Below are positions 58,749 to 64,000 of a stretch of DNA of 64,000 nt, in pieces. The notes beneath the pieces are model-generated. The model did no database searches. It saw only the letters and a program-made list of their open reading frames with translations, and was not told where the DNA came from. Position 1 is the stretch's first letter. Each line of letters starts with the position of its first letter. Source of the stretch: Lasiosphaeria ovina (taxonomy: Eukaryota; Ascomycota; Sordariomycetes; Sordariales; Lasiosphaeriaceae); the NCBI GenBank assembly GCA_033439765.1, contig JAULSN010000001.1, positions 5,952,001 through 6,016,000 of the forward strand, read 5' to 3'. The position numbers and the translations under genes are program-made.

Positions 58749-59723
58749 TGTTTCAGTTGGAGCTTATGGTACGCTTGAACAGGCGGAAAAGCGTCCCTCT
58801 CGGAAAGCTTGCGGCGATTGATTGATGCCGAATGCTCCGAGGTTGGCTTGGGTGGGACGAGGCACGACAATCGCTGATGCTCGTGGTCTGCCAAGCCCCA
58901 AGGCTGAAAGACAAAGAGGATGCGTCGCAACCAGATTAACTGCCGGGATTGGAACGGAAAGCAAGCCTCAATCTAGAAACACAAGATCCAGGCAAACAAA
59001 TAGGGCAGGAGAGTTAAGTGTAGGTAAGTTGATGGCTTATCATAATGGTAATAAAAGCTTTCTAATATTCGACGGACGTTAATCAGCCCCAGTCACGCGG
59101 GGACAATTGGTGTCAGAACGAGCGGCTCTGGGGACTTGCGGGAGGAGCCGCCTGGTGCGTGCGTGCTGGCAGCTGGACTGATTGTATGGAGTATGGATGT
59201 ACGAGTTGACCAATTAGGGGGTGAGCGTAGTGATATGATGTAAAGCTCACTTTAGTAAGCCCGAGCCCCACCTCAAGCTTGATGGACTCGGGCCCATTCT
59301 TTGAGCTCGGTCAAATAATCTTCCGGTAATCCGCCAGCAACCCCACCCTCAGGCTCACCAAATTGGGCTAACTGGCGCAAAGGATTTTTCGCGTCAAAAG
59401 CTCAACGAGAGGAAAAGCTTGAACGATTCACGAAGTGATTCCCAGCGGACCAGGACATCAAGCGATCGCTGGACGACCCGTACAAACTGGCACTCTTCCC
59501 GGGTTGCCGCGGATCCAGAGCGCTTGCTCGGCTCTGATCAAAGCTGGTGGGCAGCCAGTGCCCAGAGCTCGTCACGACGACTTCCATTCTTCGTTCTCCC
59601 TTTTTCGCTTCTCCACTACCCCTCCTTCGAACCTTTGCAGCTAGCTCTGCTTTTTTGAACAAGCCCGTGCTTGACTGCACCGTCATCTACATCTCTACTC
59701 GTCACTATAGCAAGCGAAACAAG
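58749..59723. promoter_or_regulatory. Intergenic between divergent DeSI-type gene and OLA1
   Basis: 975 nt carrying both promoters; no gene seen. The OLA1-proximal 150 nt contain a TTC/CCC-rich leader (59577-59640). Confidence 0.55.
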
Positions 59724-61258
59724 ATGGCCCCCAAGAAGCCCGTCCAAGAGGAGAAGATCCTTTTGGGTCGCCCTGGGAACAACTTGAAGAGCGGCATTGT
59801 GGGTTGCCTAGTTGGCCATCGTCCCGCCAATCCTGCTAACCCCCGTGGGCGATAGGTTGGACTGGCAAACGTTGGCAAGTCCACGCTCTTCCAGGCCATC
59901 ACCAAGTGCAACCTGGGAAACCCCGCCGTATGTACGCCCTCGCCCCCTACCCTCGAGATTATAGACGTGCGTCTGCTGACTTGGCGCATAGAATTTCCCC
60001 TATGCCACCATTGATCCAGAGGAGGCTCGCGTCATCGTCCCTGATGAGCGGTTCGATTGGCTGTGCGAAAAGTACAAGCCTAAGTCCAAGGTTCCTGCCA
60101 ATCTCACAGTCTATGACATCGCCGGCTTGACCCGTGGTGCCTCCACCGGTGCTGGCCTTGGCAACGCTTTCTTGTCGCACATCAGGGCCGTCGATGCCAT
60201 CTTCCAGGTTGTTCGCTGCTTCGATGACGCAGAGATCATCCACGTTGAGGGCGACGTCAACCCGGTGCGAGATCTCGACATTATCAGCGAGGAGCTGAGA
60301 CTCAAGGACATTGAGTTTGTAGAGAAGGCGCTTGAGGCCAAAAAGAAGATCACTCGCCAAGGCGGCCAGAGTCTGGAGCAAAAGAAGGCGAGAGAAGAAG
60401 AGGCCACCATTGAAAAAATTCTGGCCTGGTTGAACGACGGCAAGGACGTCCGCAAGAACTCCTGGACCCCCAAAGAAGTAGGTCCACTTTCTTTGGTTTT
60501 CTTTCCGTTTCACCAGCCTCGGCTCCACCCCCATATTTTCCTGATGAGAAACGGCTACAAGCCTGCTATTAAACCCAGCTCGATGAGCACTCAGACAACT
60601 TGTTGTCGAAGGTGTATTGATATCAAAAACATTCTCTGAAATATCCCCCAAACATTAGTTTGATCTTGCATTAGCTACACATGCCAGCCGCTAACTATTG
60701 TTTCAGGTCGAGGTTATCAACCCCCTGTTTCTTCTCTCTGCCAAGCCGGTAGTCTACTTGGTCAACTTGTCAGAGAAGGACTATATCAGAAAAAAGAACA
60801 AGAACTTGGCCAAGATTGCCGAGTGGATGAAGGAGCATGCGGCGGGGGATCCCATCATCCCCATCTCCGTCAGCTTCGAGGAGCGGCTAACGCGCTTCGA
60901 AACCGAGGAGGAAGCTCTTGCGGAGTGCAAGGAGCTAGGCGTTGAGTCGGCCTTGCCCAAAATCGTCACCATGATGCGCAAAGTCATGAACTTGAGCAGT
61001 TTCTTCACTGTTGGCCCCGATGAGGTCCGGCAATGGACTATTCGGAATGGTACCAAGGCACCGCAGGCAGCGGGCGTCATCCACACCGACTTTGAGAAGA
61101 CGTTTATTCAGGCTATTGTCTACAACTACCAAGTCCTCAAGGAGCTTGGCGATGAAGCCGAGGTCAAGGCGAAGGGCAAGATGATGACCAAGGGCAAGGA
61201 CTACGTTGTCGAGGACGGCGACATCCTGCTGATTAAGGCCGGTGCTGCCAAGGCTTAA
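59724..61258 (+). CDS. OLA1: Obg-like ATPase Ola1 (YchF family)
   Basis: Exons 59724-59798, 59856-59927, 59992-60477 and 60707-61258 give 394 residues (human OLA1 396, yeast Ola1 394). It is a cytosolic YchF-type P-loop NTPase that prefers ATP over GTP and is tied to translation and stress control. G1 is GLANVGKST (27-35), G2 lies in YATIDPEEARV, and G3 is DIAGL within YDIAGLTRGASTGAGLGN. The fourth motif is NLSEKDY instead of the GTPase NKxD, which explains ATP preference. A helical coiled domain (~130-215) follows, and a TGS-like domain (QWTIRNGTKAPQAAGVIHTD ... VEDGDILLIK) closes the protein. The last intron is long for this window (229 nt). Donors are GTGGGT, GTATGT and GTAGGT. Confidence 0.97.
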
Positions 61259-62607
61259 GGCCATTCCGACGCTTCCATAGACACGAATATTATGAGCACC
61301 AAGGGGTCGTTAAGCAACGCTCTTTGGCATGAACTCATGTCTTTTGAGCCTGTTCGGTAGGAACAGGCTGGTACTGCAGGAAACTCAGCCGATCTGCGGA
61401 AGTTGCATGCAATTTTGACGGCAATTTCTATACCGATACCTGTCAAGTTCTGACTTTGGGAACGGAATGCGCCGGATTTAGTCTTTCGGTTGATCTCCTG
61501 AATTTCACCAGAGGAAGTCGGGTTCTATGTATCCTTTGCCTCACATATACGGAAAGGATTCTTATAGTGGTAAGGGTAACCTAGAAGGGCTTCCCGTCAG
61601 GGAACGATATGGCATTATGCCCGGCGAGATGGCTAAGGTCGGGCCGTGTTTATCACCAGGACGCCGCGCCGTGGATCCAATGTCTCGCTTTGTTCAAGTA
61701 ATACTGCCGCAATCTATGTTTAATACAATACCGGGCTTAGGTCCGCGACATTGATGGTGCTCTGGTTTCTGGGCAAGTGAAAGAAAGATTAAAGATTAAT
61801 GGTCAGGTCGGTATCATCCCGTCCCCGTCATGGGACGGAAGGTTTGAGCAAGTACGAATAGCTTTCAAAGCTTGATGGTTGTAGATGATGAGATGGTGCT
61901 AGCAGGTCTTTGCGATGCAGAAGCCTCCCTGCAAGAGGGCCCGGGGGTTATTGCTGTATCAATCTATGGCTTGCATGTTGGTGCCCATGCTGTGCATTGT
62001 GCTCCCTTGACTGGAGTTTTTGTTACTGAGCTTCAAGGCCAAGGTGAAAGACGGCCCCGCTTCTCCAAGTCCCGGGAGATCGGCGCAAGCCCGAGAGCTA
62101 ATATGATTGGCTGCAGACCATCTGGCAGTGCCGCTTGGTGCCTGAGTTACCCCAATGTCTGAGGCAGGCTGCTGATTCTAGTCTGGGATGGATTGATTCA
62201 ACCTTGCAGAACCGGCAAATTCGACCTGCGTCAGACGAAATCAGCAACTGAGCCAGCTATTTTACCTAATACACAACGCTGACATTGTATCGTTTGCCAA
62301 CTTGCGTGAGAGCATTGCCTCTTGTCTTCTAGATTGGAGAAACAGCGCTGCCCCCAGCCATTTCCGCGCATTTCGTTCCTGCCGCAGCCCGGAGTTCCGC
62401 TCCCAGACCAACTGCCCGACCCGAGCTCCGCGTTGTTGAAGGAGAACCTCGATCGCGTCAACAGCTTGAAGACATCGAGCCGAGGCCTATCGACCTCGCC
62501 TCTAAACTCGAGATAGACATCGCGGCGAGATCGATTGCATGGTGCCAAATGGTGGCCCAGTCGCAAGAGAAACCACACCGAGAGGAGTTGCGACGCGCGT
62601 TGAGTGA
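61259..62607. other. Intergenic between OLA1 and the VPS9-like gene
   Basis: 1.35 kb. The left part is the OLA1 3' flank, the right part the promoter and leader of the next gene. The largest ORF (193 codons, minus, 62231-62812) overlaps the next gene antisense and is rejected. Confidence 0.55.
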
Positions 62608-64000
62608 ATGCAACCTCTAAACCCATTCCTCGCCGCCTTCTCCAAGAGCCCCTTCCTCGTCCAGTGCTCGCCGGCCCAACAGCACATTCTGCTCGTCCCC
62701 TGTACCGATGTCCTCCTAGACTCCCGCGACACCGAGACCGGCGCGCCGCTGCTGGCCTCGATAGCCTCCGAAGAATTCTTGGGAAGCCATGTGCTGCGCA
62801 TTCCCGCACCAAAGGCGCACGTCGCGGGAGGGAGGGATGTCGCGCAGAACCTGCGTGAGATGAGAGGCAAGCCGAAGGTCTACAACACCCTCAACGGCAG
62901 GAGCATTGTTATCAAGGATAACTACCTGTATACCAACAAGGGTACGCGCTGGGCAACTTTCCCACTCCCCCTCCCCCCTCCACCCGCTCTCGGCCCAGGA
63001 CACGCCGCTAATCAGTACTTTTTTCCTTTTACTTTCTAGGATTCAAGGCGCTGGCCCAATCCAGCCTGCTGAACGATGCCGTATGGTACCCCGACACCCT
63101 CGATCCGAGGGCCTTTCTGGTCTACTATATATCGCGCCCACTGGTTGGATCATGGGACGAGGTCAAGGTCGCGCCAGCCATACTCCCCCCATCGCCGAGA
63201 ATAAGACTCAGCCCCCCGCAAAATGTTGCCTCCGAGTCGAGCGAGTCTGCCGGGCTCCCGCGGAAAAAGGATATCAAGAGCTTTCACGAGCTCCTCAACA
63301 ATTTCCCCGTTATTGCCAAGCAGATGCAGGCGGGCTTGGAGAAGCTTTTGCGCGAGTTCACTGTGGTGTTTGAGCGGCCTTTGCCTCCGCCACCGTCTGC
63401 TGTGGATATCCCGGACCCCGAGCCTGCGGGCCCGATAGCAAGCGCCATGATCAGGGCCAGGTCCAACAGCACCGGGAGTCCGGGCGCCACGAGGGGAACG
63501 GCCAATGGACACCGGGTTGTCGAGAACTTTTTTGCCGAGGACGACGAGGACGTCATGAGGGCTTCGCTGGAAACGGCCGTAACCGCCGCCATAGACCTGT
63601 TTCAGAGTGTCGACAAACACCAGCTGTCGCTGCTCGGGGCGACAACTGAGCTGACCGGCCCCGTTGTCGAGCGACTGATCGAGCGCTATATCACGGAGAA
63701 CGTGCATCACCTGTTATTCCCACGACTGGCGGCTCTTCGGCGGCCAGACGACCTCGAGTTGGAGGCAAAAATACGGCAAATGGACTTTATTGACATCTCT
63801 CAACTGGGTATCCTCATTGATGGGGGGTCCCAGGGAAAGCGGGACGTTCTCTCGCGGCTAGGACGCGCCGTTGAAGAGTTCCGAAGAATGCCCAACGCTA
63901 CCTGCCCGCAAGAAATGATGGAGATACTCTTGTCCACAACAAAGGCGGCGACCCATTTCACCGATGCACCGACGCCGGGACAACCGAAAGCTCAGACGTC
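62608..64000 (+). CDS. VPS9-domain-like (Rab5 GEF-type) protein, 3' partial
   Basis: Exon 62608-62941, intron 62942-63039 (GTACGC ... TTCTAG), then open to the end of the window; 431 complete residues are visible. The N terminus (MQPLNPFLAAFSKSPFLVQC, HILLVPCTDVLL) resembles what I recall for fungal VPS9/ankyrin-repeat proteins. The segment from ~225 (FHELLNNFPVIAKQMQAGLE) through VVERLIERYITENVHHLLFP and the later EEFRRMPNATCPQEMMEILL fits the helical bundle of a VPS9 domain, which opens Rab5/Vps21-type GTPases for GDP/GTP exchange on endosomes. The diagnostic Asp/Tyr residues and any ankyrin repeats would be near or past the window end, so the assignment is moderate. I confirmed by translation that the second exon has no stop before 64000. 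Confidence 0.6.

Overview
The window is nuclear DNA from a filamentous ascomycete (Pezizomycotina, most likely Sordariomycetes and plausibly Sordariales). The reasons are short introns (about 50-110 nt, GT-AG, with CTAAC-like branch sites), GC-rich third codon positions, widely spaced single-gene units with no operons, and proteins typical of that group: an Snt2-type chromatin factor, a farnesylated type I DnaJ, a vacuolar alpha-mannosidase, a CLIP-170-like CAP-Gly protein and a Cys-rich GPI-anchored surface protein. All exon boundaries were placed by hand from splice signals, reading frame and family alignment from memory.

Layout, left to right. 1-1425: 3' end of an Snt2-like PHD/BAH gene (+). 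2331-3304: cytosine deaminase (-, 4 exons). 5419-6847: YDJ1/MAS5-type DnaJ (+, 4 exons). 7840-9733: TRM82 tRNA m7G methyltransferase subunit (-). 10554-11618: ribosomal stalk protein P0 (+, ending in a 7-nt coding exon). 12062-15584: mitochondrial MutS homologue MSH1 (-). 17942-19120: unrecognised Gln-rich, basic then acidic protein (+). 21205-24522: GH38 alpha-mannosidase AMS1 (+, with a probable GC-AG intron). 25061-27971: NOP14 (-). 28309-29365: unrecognised single-pass membrane protein (+), divergent from NOP14. 32529-35190: CLIP-170/Bik1-like protein (+). 36757-38198: ENV7/STK16-type kinase (+). 39520-42264: unrecognised 893-residue low-complexity/coiled-coil protein (-). 48382-50827: RBR E3 ligase (-). 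52334-53473: possible F-box-type protein (-). 54118-54884: DUF7707-like GPI protein (-). 57881-58748: PPPDE/DeSI isopeptidase (-). 59724-61258: OLA1/YchF ATPase (+). 62608-64000: start of a VPS9-domain-like protein (+, runs off the end).

The genes are mostly core cell-biology functions (translation and tRNA modification, ribosome biogenesis, chaperoning, mitochondrial DNA repair, vacuole/endosome traffic, microtubules, ubiquitin/SUMO). They do not form a biosynthetic cluster, and I see no prophage, CRISPR array, rRNA or convincing tRNA gene. I found no intact transposon.

The gene-poor stretches (15.6-17.9, 19.1-21.2, 29.4-32.5, 42.3-48.4 and 54.9-57.9 kb) contain short tandem repeats, a 27-base C homopolymer, recurrent CCTAGG-centred palindromes and one spaced direct repeat. 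I found no convincing new defence or metabolic system. The best leads are unusual gene structures (GC-AG intron, 7-nt terminal exon), strong hexanucleotide repeat tracts inside a tRNA-modification gene, and four unrecognised proteins.
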